From NCBI RefSeq assembly GCF_963169125.1, contig NC_084801.1, positions 80,293,696 through 80,357,695 of the forward strand: a stretch of DNA of 64,000 nucleotides. The letters run 5' to 3'. The notes under the pieces were generated by a model. The model worked only from the letters and a program-made list of their open reading frames with translations. It did not search any database and had not been told where the DNA came from. Below, in pieces: positions 9,956-21,234 of the stretch. This stretch comes from Humulus lupulus (Eukaryota > Streptophyta > Magnoliopsida > Rosales > Cannabaceae). A program made the position numbers and the translations under genes. How positions within the stretch are numbered: the first letter of the stretch is position 1; every line of letters begins with the position of its first letter.

Positions 9956-12756
9956 AATTCGAGACCAGCGCTCGACAACTTCCAACAATTCGGGCATAAC
10001 ACGCCCTCTAGCATAAATGCTAATCTGTAAGAGAGAACTGAGTCTCAACACTAAGATCTAGCCAATAAATATCCCCATCAATGGTAACTATCGTGTTACC
10101 TAGGCCATCGCTACGTATCCAAGAGAAAATCCCTCACAAGGGTAACCATCAAGTTACCTAGGGCATCACTACTCATCCAAGAGTGTAATCGAAGTTACAC
10201 GGTTTTACAGAGACTTCTATGTTAATCAGTGGTGCTGGTGAGCAGTTGCCTCTAGGGTGTTCAGCCTCACTCAAACTTTGCAACACTAGAATCTCTAGGC
10301 ACTCTCACTAAATGGCCAATATTCATGGCTACTATTCGAGAATAACCATTAACTGATTAAGTAAGCATGATGTCCCCTAGGTCCCATTCATTTTGGCGCC
10401 CCTAGGTTTAAGCCAGCAATCCTCACCTCTTAGCCACTCATCAAGGTAATGAAACAGACATAATAAAATCAATCAGTGTGATAGGGATCAGCCGTCTAGA
10501 ATATGACGGATATCTACTAGTCATATTTTCTAAATCAGCACCAACTAGACTAACGTCTCTAAGCAAACTTTCTATGACAGTGTATATATGTGCATGTATC
10601 TCTATACTAACATACAATACAATAGTTGTTTCATGTTGCAGCCACACAACAGAAGTTGACTTACATGGAGTCCTTTGCTTTTAGCAAGATTTCACCCTCC
10701 AATGTATAATCCAGTTATGCTTAGCCAATACTATAATTATCCATATAGTATACTCGGATTAATTATGGCACTTCATAATTAATTATTATTATTTTGGGCA
10801 GTTTGGTCATTTTAAAAATCATTTGTAATGATTAAAGATCCTTATTTGCTTTTAAACCCATTAAGGAAATTCATACAAAAATATTTGAGACTAAACCTTA
10901 AGTCTCGGGGAGACCTACCCTATGGTCTCGATACCTAGGCTCGGGTATCACAATAGTATTTTCCCACAATCTGCTAAAAATCTTATTCTTTAAAGGTATC
11001 ACTATTAACCCGTACTTTCAACAAGTCAGTTAAATATATAGAAGATTTTAGCTGGTATTATATCCCAAAAATACTAAATAAATTCCTTAATTATTTTTCA
11101 AGAAAATAAACTCTTAATTTTCCTTTTATTTTTCTTAAGGTTTTAGTCTCTAAAAACCGTTTTAAGAAAATTGCTTAGTTTTATCTTAATTAGGAAAGCC
11201 ATTAAAAAATTCTCATCTTGACTAGTTAATTTTTCCGAAGTCAATTAATCAAGTTTACTTACTAGAAAAATAATTCACTTAATTATTTTCTCAAAATATA
11301 GGGTTTTAAACCCTTTTTTAATTTATTAACCTACTAATAAATTAATTTTTTAATTTTAGAAAGAATAAAAATTCTTTAATAAAAATAATTCTCACTAAAC
11401 CCAAAGTGGTATTTTAGGTCAAAATATGTTTTCAAGACTTAACAAGTTTTTATCTTGCAATGAACAAAATTTTACTTTTTACCTTAAGTTCCAAAATCTC
11501 ATTTTTACACTCTGTAAAAACCTTATTTTTCACATTTTTAACTACATACTTTGTTAGGTCATAACATGAAATTTACTTACCCAATTGTTACCAAAATTTC
11601 CCAATTCTATTTTTGGTATGCCATTTAGGTCTTTGTAAAATATTAGGTCAAAAGGAGCATTTTTTATTAGTAAAATTATTTTCCAACAATGAGGTAAAAA
11701 TGACCTTATTTTCAAGTCCTTAATTTTTCCAAACTTTGGCACTTAATGACTTTCAAACCGTTCAGTATTTTGTTACCAAATTTTATAGTGGAATACTACG
11801 ATATTCAAATATTATTTCCACCAAAGTGTAGAAAAAAATGGGCTCATTTTCCCTATACAGTAGCTATCCAAATTCTGTCCCAAAATTAGGAATACGAAAA
11901 AATAGTTTTTTACCAAAACTTTGAAATAGCATAACTCACTCATTTTTAAACATTTTTGAGTGTTTCAAAAGCTCAATTTTATGTACTCAATCTCAACAAC
12001 ATAAAATTACAATTATATCTTACAAAATCAATTGATAGTGGATGCTTGACCCCTTGGAAGTCACAGCTCAAAACTTGTATTTTGTTTTAGGATTCTCACC
12101 AAAACCCTTAGGGATTTTGGTCCCTATTTTCAAAAATCAACACACAAGAATCATAAAAATTATTGAGCAACTACCATTGCCTTATTAAATCACCAATAAG
12201 AAACTTTAAGCATTAAATATACAAAATAATGCTTAAAAATACAAACCATACAATAACAACCATAAAAAGTAAACTTTTTACCTCTTGTTGTTCTTGCTCT
12301 AGGTTTTTGATGTTCCTACTAGCTTAGAGTCCTTCAAAACTCTTTCAATACCTTAACCAACTCCCTGCAACAACATAGATAGTTAGCTATTGAAAGACCT
12401 ATGGTTAAAAACATTACAAAGTCAAGTTTTTTGAAACTTTACCTTAGGGAAACCCTTCCTAGACCAAAGCTTAATGCCTCCAAGACTTCTTAGTGTTCTT
12501 GAGGTTGAAGATGGAGAAAACACTTGAGCGAGAGTTTTAAAAAAAGATGAGAGTGAATTTGAGAGAGAGTGGGGTCAGTTAGGGAGGGTTAGAAGAGCAT
12601 ATCAACTAATAAAAATATCTAAACACTTGAGTGTTTTTACCATTCACTAGATGTCTTAACCCTTATATTTAAATTGGGATTAAACTAAAAATAATTTTGG
12701 TCAACTCCATTAACTCCTTCACATGGCCGGCCACCACTTATTTTATATATGTGATC

Positions 12757-12800
12757 ATATAAAAATATATGTATATATATATATACATATATTTTTATAT
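12757..12800. repeat. 44-bp perfect palindrome
   Basis: Two 22-bp arms with no spacer, centred between 12778 and 12779. Each arm is A/T only apart from one G/C pair at 12771/12786. It can extrude as a cruciform or fold into a hairpin. It sits in the AT-rich middle of LTR X. Confidence 0.95.
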
Positions 12801-13307
12801 ATAAAGGTTAATAACTATTTCCTAAGAAGAAAAAATCAGTTTGACTTCCTATAAACTTTTCCACTCTTTTTGAGCTTTAAAACAAAACTTAACACATAAT
12901 AATTAAATTAAATGTCTCTCACATTTAATTTAATTAATCACACAATAAATTTTAACCTAAGGTCCATTTGGTAAAATGAAGCATTTAACACAAAATGCCC
13001 TAGAATTTCCATTTTCCCTTAGGTTTATTATCTTTGACCAAACTTTAATTTTTATGAATGTATTTTATGGCCAAAATATATTTTCCATAGTTTTTCATTT
13101 TATTTTCTGAGATTTTTACCGATCAGGGTTTTTGTGTCGGTCCAAGACTGCAAGTCTTATCTTTACTTTTAAACACTAAATTCATAATTTGGCTAGCAAT
13201 AACTCATGGAAATAAATTCCCAACAAATATAATATTATTTAAAATAATATTTTGAACTCAGGAAAAACAATCCTGACCCAAGTCGTTTCAAGGCACCTGA
13301 AACACAG

Positions 13308-15452
13308 TGTAATGACCCGAATTTGCTAATAGGGCTTAGGGCCTTGATTAGTGTGCCTAGAGGGCAATAAATGGATTATTATGCTAATATATGAATTAAT
13401 GTGAATATATGATAATGATGCATGTTTAGTTGAGTTAAATGTGCATGTGGGCCCCGTCTGGATTAGGGGCATAAATATGATAAATGTGATAAATGTTATA
13501 TAAATGTGATATGTCTGTGCAACACGATCCGAGACGGTCCTGGGGAGCGGTTAGCTAGAAAGTCACAACGGGGTTGAGATTCCGACTCGAGGTAGGTCGA
13601 GAGGTAATTTGGGTATTAGATGTGTTATGGGATTATCGGGATATGAAAATAAATATTTGGAGATATATTTGAGGATAGAATGTCTAGGAGGGAATGTTGG
13701 GGAAATTTACCATTTTGCCCTTGGGGACGTTTTGGTACCCTGAGCCTTGAGGTAACCACATAGACTAAGTTAAATAAAACAAATGAAGGAAACATTTAGA
13801 AGTCTAAGAAACTGAAACTTACTTCCTCCCAGCTGAAGATAGTTCTTATCTCTTTTTCTCTCTCACTCCCTAAGACAAAACTCAAGGAAAGTTCTGGTGT
13901 AAGCTAGTTAGAGCAAGGAATTGGGCTGAGAAATCTTAGGAGCTAAAAGCTTGAGGATTAAGGATCAAACTTAGGGACTAAGCTCTGCAAAGGTAAGCTT
14001 TAATTATAAAGATTATGTTTAGAATTGATGTTGGTTTGTTAGAGTTTGCATGTTAGTTAAGTTTGATACGTTCTTGAGTGTCTTAGTTGACTTTTGGAGC
14101 AGATTCTGATGGGTTTTGATGTTGATACTGAGCTGGATGTTTGTGTTGATTATCTAGGACTGTTAGATAAGCTTTGGGTGAGTTGGTTTGAGGAAAAATG
14201 CAGGGAAGATGATGAAAATTTTGGGTTTGGAGGTGAGGGTCGCGGCCCGTGTGCGCGCGCGGCCATGGGAGGTCAAGAAGTTCATGCGCGCCGCGACCCG
14301 TGTGGGGGTCAATGAGGTGCTAGCCTCTGTTTCGAGGCTAACCGTGACACTTGTGGGTAGGGTCGCGGCTCTTAGTGCCAGCTTGTGTTTTTAAGGGTTT
14401 TTAGGCTTGGGAACTCAATGGTTAAGGCTCGGAATGGATTTTATCACCCGGATTTATAGAATTCAAGGTCTCGGAGGTTAGGGTTATGACTCAAACTTAT
14501 TTATTGGATTAGAACTTGATGGATGGATATTGTTAATGTGTTGTGACTAGGGTTTCGGCGAGGCTCAAGTTAGAGGACTGTGCTCCGTGCATCGGTGCTC
14601 GGGACTCAGGTAAGAAAACCCTTGTTTCCCATAGTGCTTGTATGCAGGGCTGAGCCAAATGTGTTTGAACTGCAGGGCATAGCCCTTTGACTGAATTTGC
14701 TAGAATTCTGTACTTGCTTATTATGCTATGAATGTTATTATGTGAATGATCGGCAAGAGCCGGGAACGGTGTAGGTCGAGGTCGGTAGGGGGCTAGGAAT
14801 GGCAAAGGGCCGAGAATGGTATTAGACACGTTAGGTGCAAGGCCGAGTACGGCAAGGGGCCGGGAGCAGCATTGAGCATGTGGAGTGCGAGTTGCCAAGG
14901 CAAGTCCCTAAAAGGATACCTGAGATATCCTCACGGTGTGGACCGCGAACCCATGGCTTGGTAAATGCCAGGGACGGCTAGGCCGTATGTGTTTAGCCCA
15001 TTGGTGGCCTATTTATATGCTTGATATATGTGTTGCATATGTTATCTATTTGTGGGTTTTCTTGCTGGGCTTCGGCTCACGGATGCTCTGTGGTGCAAGG
15101 AAGGGTAAGGAGAAAGCCAACCGACCATGAGTGTAGCAAGCGTGAGGCGGTGTTTACATGTTGGGCCAGCCTGGCTGCCACAGCCAGAGGATTTTGGGAG
15201 ATGTTTGTAAATAAACCTAGATTTTGTCGTTTAGTCGATTTGGTTCGGTTAATATGTTGTAAATATTTCTAAACTGTATTTTGGGATCCCAAGTTTTAAA
15301 CTTTTATGGTTTTCAATGAAATGGAATTATTTCTGAAGTTTTTCATCTGTTTATGGCTTAATTACACTATTTATTCTAAAACCTCGATTAGCGAGTTGAA
15401 TGCACGTTTTTAAACTCACTTGGTAACAGCTCTAAGGAAGTAGGGCGTTACA
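13308..15452 (+). mobile_element. Solo LTR B (Tekay/Del-like family), nested in LTR X
   Basis: Starts TGTAATGACCCGAATTTGC and ends AGGGCGTTACA, 2145 bp. Flanks are CACAG (13303-13307) and CGCAG (15453-15457), a TSD with one mismatch. It has the family landmarks in order: a TTGCTAATAGGG start box, a GAGACGGTCC box near 13528, a pyrimidine stretch near 13850-13870, the CG-rich palindrome zone 14236-14365, the GGCCGGGAACGG repeats 14747-14870 and the conserved block at 15056-15130. In this copy the splice-donor-like AGGTAAG is changed to AAGGAAG. No coding internal region is present. Confidence 0.92.
14747..14870 (+). repeat. short GC-rich tandem repeat inside LTR B
   Basis: Degenerate 14-18 bp units built on GGCCG(A/G)GA(A/G)CGG. 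The same array occurs at the matching place in LTR G (38845-38965), LTR F (54898-54985) and the 5' LTR of E (27541-27615), with different copy numbers. Confidence 0.75.
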
Positions 15453-15471
15453 CGCAGGATGTTACAAGTCG

Positions 15472-16342
15472 AACTGGTCATGGGTCATGCAAGCTTCGTA
15501 GTAGACCATGGCCTATAAGAAATATAGAGAGGGTGTAGACATGGTTAAGGAAAGTATAGATATAGGGGAGCAAAAAGATAAAACTGCAAACAATGTTCAA
15601 CACACCTACCTCAACAATCTGGTGACGAAACCATGCATTCAATGTGAAGAGGTTCGCATATGTCACTTCATCCAAGAAGGGTTGTTGGAACTTTGTGTGA
15701 AATTTGTAAAATAGAGAAGTTTTAAGTGTGTGATAGTTGAAAGAGTGCGACATGGGATAAGAATACTTTTTCGTAAGGGTATACAATAGACAATCTTTAA
15801 AATTGGCTTTGCGCCCCAAGGGGACCAAGTTTTGAGCGCATGGGTGAGGACTCACGCGCGCGCGCCGCCACCGCCGTGCTAAGCTGGCAGGTGGTGTGGT
15901 GTCATACTTTTTTTTTTTTGTGAAAAATTATTTAATAAAATAAATATTATTTATTTATTAATTAATTAATTTTAAAACATTTTATTAGAAACAATAAACG
16001 TGGATTCGTGGTATTCTTGATTAATTTTTAGTTTTTGTGCTTTTTTTAATTCTTAATTAGTTGAACACTTTTATTTACATTTCGTTTTGGATTTGTAAAG
16101 ATTTATTTATTATTTGTTTAGTAAAATATATGTATGAATCGTGCAATTTGTGAAAAAGCCAGTTTTCAAATTAGTCTGGAGGTCAAGTCGCGACTTGAGC
16201 TTGTAAGTCACCACTTTAAACTAAGTCAGAGAGCAGGGAAAAGGAAGGAGGAGGTGGGTTGCGACTTGAGCTTATAAGTCGCAACCCAAAGTGAAGTCAA
16301 AGAGCATATGGGGTTTGCTGGCATAGGTAGGGCGATACTTGC
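15472..16342. other. unassigned DNA left of solo LTR C, probably part of a degraded element
   Basis: No recognisable gene. The longest open frame (minus, 15855-15478) is hydrophobic and unlike any family I know. Position 15856 starts a (CG)n-rich word, followed by a 10-base T run at 15908 and AT-rich DNA to about 16140. At 16188-16290 two copies of GCGACTTGAGCTT(A/G)TAAGTC occur ~80 bp apart. The last five bases, CTTGC, are the left TSD of LTR C, so this DNA is continuous with 18682 onward. Confidence 0.45.
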
Positions 16343-18676
16343 TGTAACGACCCAAATTTACTAATAAGGCTTAAGGGCCTTAATTAGTGTGCCGGGAGGG
16401 CATAATTGGATTATATGTGATTTAATTGTTAAAAGCATGTTATATGATTATTTGAATATCTATGATGCATGACTATGTGCACTAGTATGCATGTAGGCCC
16501 TGATTAGGTTAGAAGGGCATAATCGTAATTTTGGCCCGTTGAGGGCATAACTATATACATATGGGATAAATTATCGAGACTACATTATTATGTGGATATA
16601 TTTTTAATCTGTTATTCGAGGCGATCCTAGTGAGTGATTTAGCAAAAAAGTCACGGCAAGGATTTATATCCTGCTCGGGGCGAGCCTGGAGGTATTTATG
16701 GGAGTTTAGAGAATATATTGGAGTCTATTTTGATATTAGGGAATATAATTGGGTCAAGGAATTAGCGGGAATTAGGAATAAATGACCAAAATGCCCTTGG
16801 ATGGGTTAAGTGCTTAAATTTTAATTGGAGGGTATTGTGGTCATTTGGTTTATAAGGGGATAAGTATTATTAATTTTTATACTTTAGTGGAATGTGTAGA
16901 AGGCAGTAGAGATCTGAAGGAAAGAAAGAAGAGAAAAGGAAAAAAAATGGAATTTGGAGTCTATCTCTCTCTCTCTCTGTCATTCGGTTGGAGGTCTCTT
17001 CTCCATTTCTTGAAGGAGTTTGGAGCTAAAACTCAGAGGGAGTCTAGGCAGGAGCTTGAGGATAAGGTCTTTGGTCTGGTTTGAGGAATTGGCAGGGGAT
17101 ACTCATCATTTGAGGTAAGGCTCAAGGTAGCTTTTCAGTTTCTAGTTCCTGGTATTGTTGTGGATTTTCAGTTGGATTTTGATGGGAAATTCTAGGGAGT
17201 TGAGGCTGAAGATTTTAGGAGGTGAATGCTAAGCTGGTGCGGAGGATAACCTAAGTTGAACTCATCCATCAAAGGTAAGAAACTCTAGTTTCAAGCTTTG
17301 TGATTTCTGTGATTTTGCTGAGATATTGAGCTTTAGGTTCAGCCATGGTGATTTTTGTGATTTGGAGTGCATGTGATTGAGTTTTGTGTGGTTGGAACTT
17401 ATGGGATGAGTGGAGGATGTTCAGAGGCTTGCTTTGAAGTTTGGTAGAGGTTTGGTTGAGTTTTGAGTAGGTTTGGCTCAGGAAATTTGAAGGAGAAAAT
17501 GCTGTGCAGGGTTGTGCTATGACTAGCGCTACAGCACTAGGCTATGTGGTCTCGGGCATTTTAGGCTCTGTTTGTAGTGCTGTAGTGCTCTCCTTAGAGC
17601 GCTGTAGTGCTACCCTGTTTCCAGAAAGGGGTTTTTGGGTTAATTTCAAGGTTTTTTTCCCAGGGGTTCGGGGTTTGATTCCAGCACCTCGTTTGGTGGA
17701 ATTAGGGCTTCCCTAGGGCTCGGGATTGGTCTAGAGGCTAGATTTTGGATTTGAGTTTTAGTGATGATTCTGATCTATTGCTGTGACTAGGTGTATGCTA
17801 GGGCTCAGGCAGGATCATGGTCAAGGATCAAATTGAACAAAGCTAGCGAATCAATGGTAAGAAAACTGCACTCGGTTATGTGTTTGTAATGGGACTAAGA
17901 GCTCCCTATATCTGTATGATGTCCTAGATGGTATTATTCCATGGGACATGTGATCAATGACTGAAGGGTGCCATAAATAATACTTTCACATAGGGCGCGG
18001 CTCGGCCACTAGTAGCTGAGGACAGCTTAATATTTATTGAGCTCGGTTTAAGCGGGCCAGAGTCAGTGGGAAAAATAGAGGGTGCGGCCTAAGGGCGTTA
18101 ACCCTAGTTATCATATGTGATTTGATTACTGATATGAAATGATATACTTGGTATGTTGAATACTTGATTAACATGAATGCTTAGACTGTTGAGTACATGC
18201 TTATGCGGTATGGGTTATCTGATTGTCTATTGAATGATTATGCTCTATTGTTGTGTTTTCTTGCTAGGCCTTGGCTCACGGGTGCTACGTGGTGCAGGTA
18301 AAGGCAAAGGCAAGTTGGAACAACCCTGAGATGGAGAGCTGCGGGGCTGAATGTACATAGTCAGCTGTTCGGCCGCCACGGCCGAGGAGTGGAACAGGAC
18401 GAGAAATGCTTAACTGTCTATTTTGCCTTAGAGTGGCTAGCAACTGTATTTAAATCTTAAATCTTTTGTAAACGGTCTTAAACTTATTACTCTTAGGATC
18501 CCATGTAAAAAGAAAATGTTTTTTTTTACAGGAAATGCAGCTTTTGAGACCAAAATCTTTTAACCCTAGTTCAACGATAGTTTCAGTAAGACGTTTTGAG
18601 TTAAATGACCTGATTAGCAAGTCTTGCACCTTTATAAACACACAGTGTAACGGTCTTGGCTAGCCAGGGCGTTACA
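16343..18676 (+). mobile_element. Solo LTR C (Tekay/Del-like family)
   Basis: Starts TGTAACGACCCAAATTTAC and ends CCAGGGCGTTACA, 2334 bp, flanked by a perfect TSD CTTGC (16338-16342 and 18677-18681). It contains the family start box, a (CT)n tract near 16965-16980, a zone of repeated AGCGCT and TAGTGCTGTAGTGCT words at 17500-17620, and the conserved block 18256-18310 with a consensus CAG|GTAAA donor-like site. By sequence it is closest to inverted copy D. No internal region or ORF above chance is present, so it is a solo LTR left by recombination. Confidence 0.93.
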
Positions 18677-19168
18677 CTTGCTATGGATGGGTTGTGGCAC
18701 CTGCAAACTAAAAATTGAAAAAAAAAAAAACATAGGCGGGCCGCAACTTGATAGTGCTGGGTCATGGCGTGCCTCCGTCAGAAAAAGGGAAAACTTGTAT
18801 AAAATTGTTTTTTCTAAGCCCATAACCCTCATTTCGATTTTTTTCTTCCTTCCAACACAATTTTTTTTTTCAAAATCTCTCTCATTTGTTCTATCTGTGA
18901 CATTGAAGATTGGAAGAGTATTTGAAGAGTGGACAATCTCAACGACTCAAAGGGACGTTAGTTTATCCTTTTTAATGTTCTTGAAGTTTTTGGTTGAAGT
19001 AGTTTTGTGCTATATATAGACAAGAGATTGAATTGGAGTTTCGGAATACATTGTTAGTATTTATTGTGTTCTTTGAGTTGGTATTATTGGGGTGTTATTC
19101 AATTGAGGGAAGCAAGATAAATTAGCAAAAGTGGTGCACAATTTTTGTTGTAGTATTTGGTGCACTGT

Positions 19169-20393
19169 ATGATTATGGGACTGCGAAAACAACCTACTAG
19201 GGCTGCTTCTTCTAAAAATACTCATCGCCCTAACCACAGCAAATCCCGCCACTAGCACCCCCTCCTCAAGAATTTGATCCTACTCGATATATTAGTAAAT
19301 ATGCCTTTGAACATTATCAAAGGTTGTCTCAACATTATCAAGATAAACCTTATCCTCAGGAAACTTATGACATAATTCAGGGTAAAATTCAATGTTGCAA
19401 TTGGCAAAGTTTTTTGGACCATAAAATTCACAAGGCCAATTGTTCCATGGTCGATAAATTTTATGATAATTTCCCAGGAGCGATGAATAGAAAGATCTTT
19501 GGGCGATGGGTTTTGGTGGAGTGCCATATTGATAATATTGATGCATTATATCAATTACCGATGTTGTCACAAGAGGACGATGAATATTATCAACTGGCTT
19601 ATCATAGTGAGACTGATTGGGTTTAAGTGGCTAAAACATTTGGCATTCCAGGTGCTAGTTTCGTAATGCAAGATGGCCAACCGAAGCATTTCAGACGATT
19701 TCAAATGAATAAAGTGGAGAAGACTTGGACACTCTTTGTGAGTACGAGGCTTACGCCTAATACTCACTTATCTTAAGTGGGAATTGATCAGTGTCTTCTT
19801 GTCTATGCTATCATGACGGGACTCTCTGTAGATATTTGATGAGTTATCACAACTAGTATCCGAGATTTATGTCGAATGACTACCACTGCTGGTTTGAGGC
19901 ATGGATTAATGATTACTGATTTATGTGAGGTGTGGGAGGTGCCTAAGTATACTAGTGATATTTATAAGAAAGCAATGGGGCCCATTTCTCGAGCTTCTGT
20001 GTTTAAAATAAATGCCCCATCTATGGAGCCATATGCACCACAGCCATGTCCTGTGAGAGTTGAAGAAGAAGGAGATGCAGTTGATGAACCCGTCCATGCC
20101 TATGCTCAACCAAAAGAATCAAGGGAATCTGAGGAGGAGAGGAGAGGAGCTTATCCTCAATTTCTGGCACTTGAGGCTCCACCGGATCCACAATTGGCAA
20201 GATTGGATTACATCATCTGGAAAAACCAACACACTCATAATTATTTGGGGGAGCTTCGTGATTATCATTGAGCTCAGGTAGACAGACAAAATGAGTTGGT
20301 TTACCGGTGGTCCAATTAGGAGGAGGACAGACATTATTTTCCTTATCCACCACCTTGGCATCCTTTCCCAGATCCACCACACTTTTGACATGA
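19169..20393 (+). pseudogene. 'putative plant transposon protein' type ORF, degenerate
   Basis: Pieces in different frames give a recognisable layout. The start is basic (ATG at 19169 or 19175), followed by a proline-rich link and PTRYISKYAFEHYQ. Next come VDKFYDNFPGAM, WVLVECHIDNIDALY and EDDEYYQLAYHSETDW. After a stop at 19624 comes VEKTWTLFVSTRLTP(N), then QCLLVYAIMTG and the tail RMTTTAGLRHGLMITDLCE. The last part is acidic and ends near PYPPPWHPFPDPP. This arrangement matches the plant-specific retroelement domain annotated as putative plant transposon protein; its function is unknown. At least four stops and one frame change (near 19250) break it. Confidence 0.6.
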
Positions 20394-21221
20394 TCCGTAG
20401 CATGTATGTTTCCTTTATTTACTTATTTTTAAACATTGGTGACCAAGTTTAGCTTATGTTTTGGGGAGGGAGCTTTATTTTTTCGTTCGTTTTGTTTGTG
20501 CTGTTTGTTTTTTTTTTTTGTGTTTGTTTGTCCAGTTTGTGTTAGTTGTTTAGTGTAAAGTTTTTTTTATTGTGTGTTTAGTACCAACATGAATGATGGT
20601 TGACAACAAGAGCTAATGAGAACAAAGTGAATTATATGCGTATAATCCAAAGAAAATGAAATCTAAAAAAATCTGTGTGCTTGATTGAACACTCCGTTAG
20701 TTCATTTTAGTTTATGCAACATTTGTTGAATATCTTATCATGATGTTTAAATTGATGTTTTGATATTGATTATGATTGCTGGAATTGGTTCGTGGATTGA
20801 TGAATGGAAAGTGGAAATTATTTTCTACAATTCTAGAACATGCTTACTTGTTATTTGAGGCGAAATAATATATCATGTATGCTTAGGAATATGATTTAGG
20901 TTATCATTTGGACCGTTTGAACTTTTCTTGCCGACCTGAAATTAATTGATCCTTTGTTTAACCCTTTTGAGCCTAACATTGTATCTTTTTGTTCTAAACC
21001 ACAATTTAAGCCTAATTCTTGAAACTTGGTTATATATTTGTCCCTAATATACTATAAGCACCTGATTGAATAAAGTTATGAGGATTGATGTGTAATGGAG
21101 TTTATTTGTGAATATAGTGGGGTTAGAAAATGAAAAGTGCAATAAATTAGAGAGAGTATATATTGAGAAAAAAAAGAGTTCAATAAAAAATACACTCCCA
21201 ATATGAATATATAAAATAATC
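20394..21221 (+). other. non-coding 3' region of element Y
   Basis: T-rich and A-rich DNA with no ORF. It contains GTTTTGGGGAGGGAGC at about 20457-20472, a second purine tract of the kind seen downstream of the last ORF in such elements. Confidence 0.5.
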
Positions 21222-21234
21222 AAGTTTGGGGGAG
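21222..21234 (+). other. polypurine tract of element Y
   Basis: AAGTTTGGGGGAG directly precedes TGTAGTTATC, the probable start of the LTR. Confidence 0.7.

Larger units (their letters stand above)
9366..15466 (-). mobile_element. Solo LTR X, unusually long (~3.95 kb net), interrupted by solo LTR B
   Basis: Bounded by TGTAACGACCC at 9366 and GGATGTTACA at 15466 (the same TGTAAC/GTTACA termini as the Tekay-like LTRs). The flanks AGTTG (9361-9365) and AGTCG (15467-15471) match at 4 of 5 bases. Subtracting LTR B and its TSD leaves about 3951 bp. On the minus strand the stretch around 9636-9665 reads TTGTAGGTAAGAACAAGGGC. This parallels the conserved AGGTAAGGGC block near the 3' end of the other LTRs and suggests minus orientation. 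I see no internal LTR pair, PBS or pol. The body is very AT-rich with no ORF. Alternatives are a non-autonomous element or two adjacent elements. Confidence 0.6.

Noticed and set aside
10441..10684. Short ORFs in LTR X as genes
   Set aside because: Under 70 codons, on both strands at the same place, inside a putative LTR.
15478..15855. Hydrophobic 125-codon minus-strand ORF as a membrane protein gene
   Set aside because: No start context, no family, biased composition; likely chance in non-coding DNA.
13308..18676. LTRs B and C as the two LTRs of one element
   Set aside because: Each has its own TSD (CACAG/CGCAG and CTTGC), they differ in subfamily, and the DNA between them has no PBS, PPT or pol.
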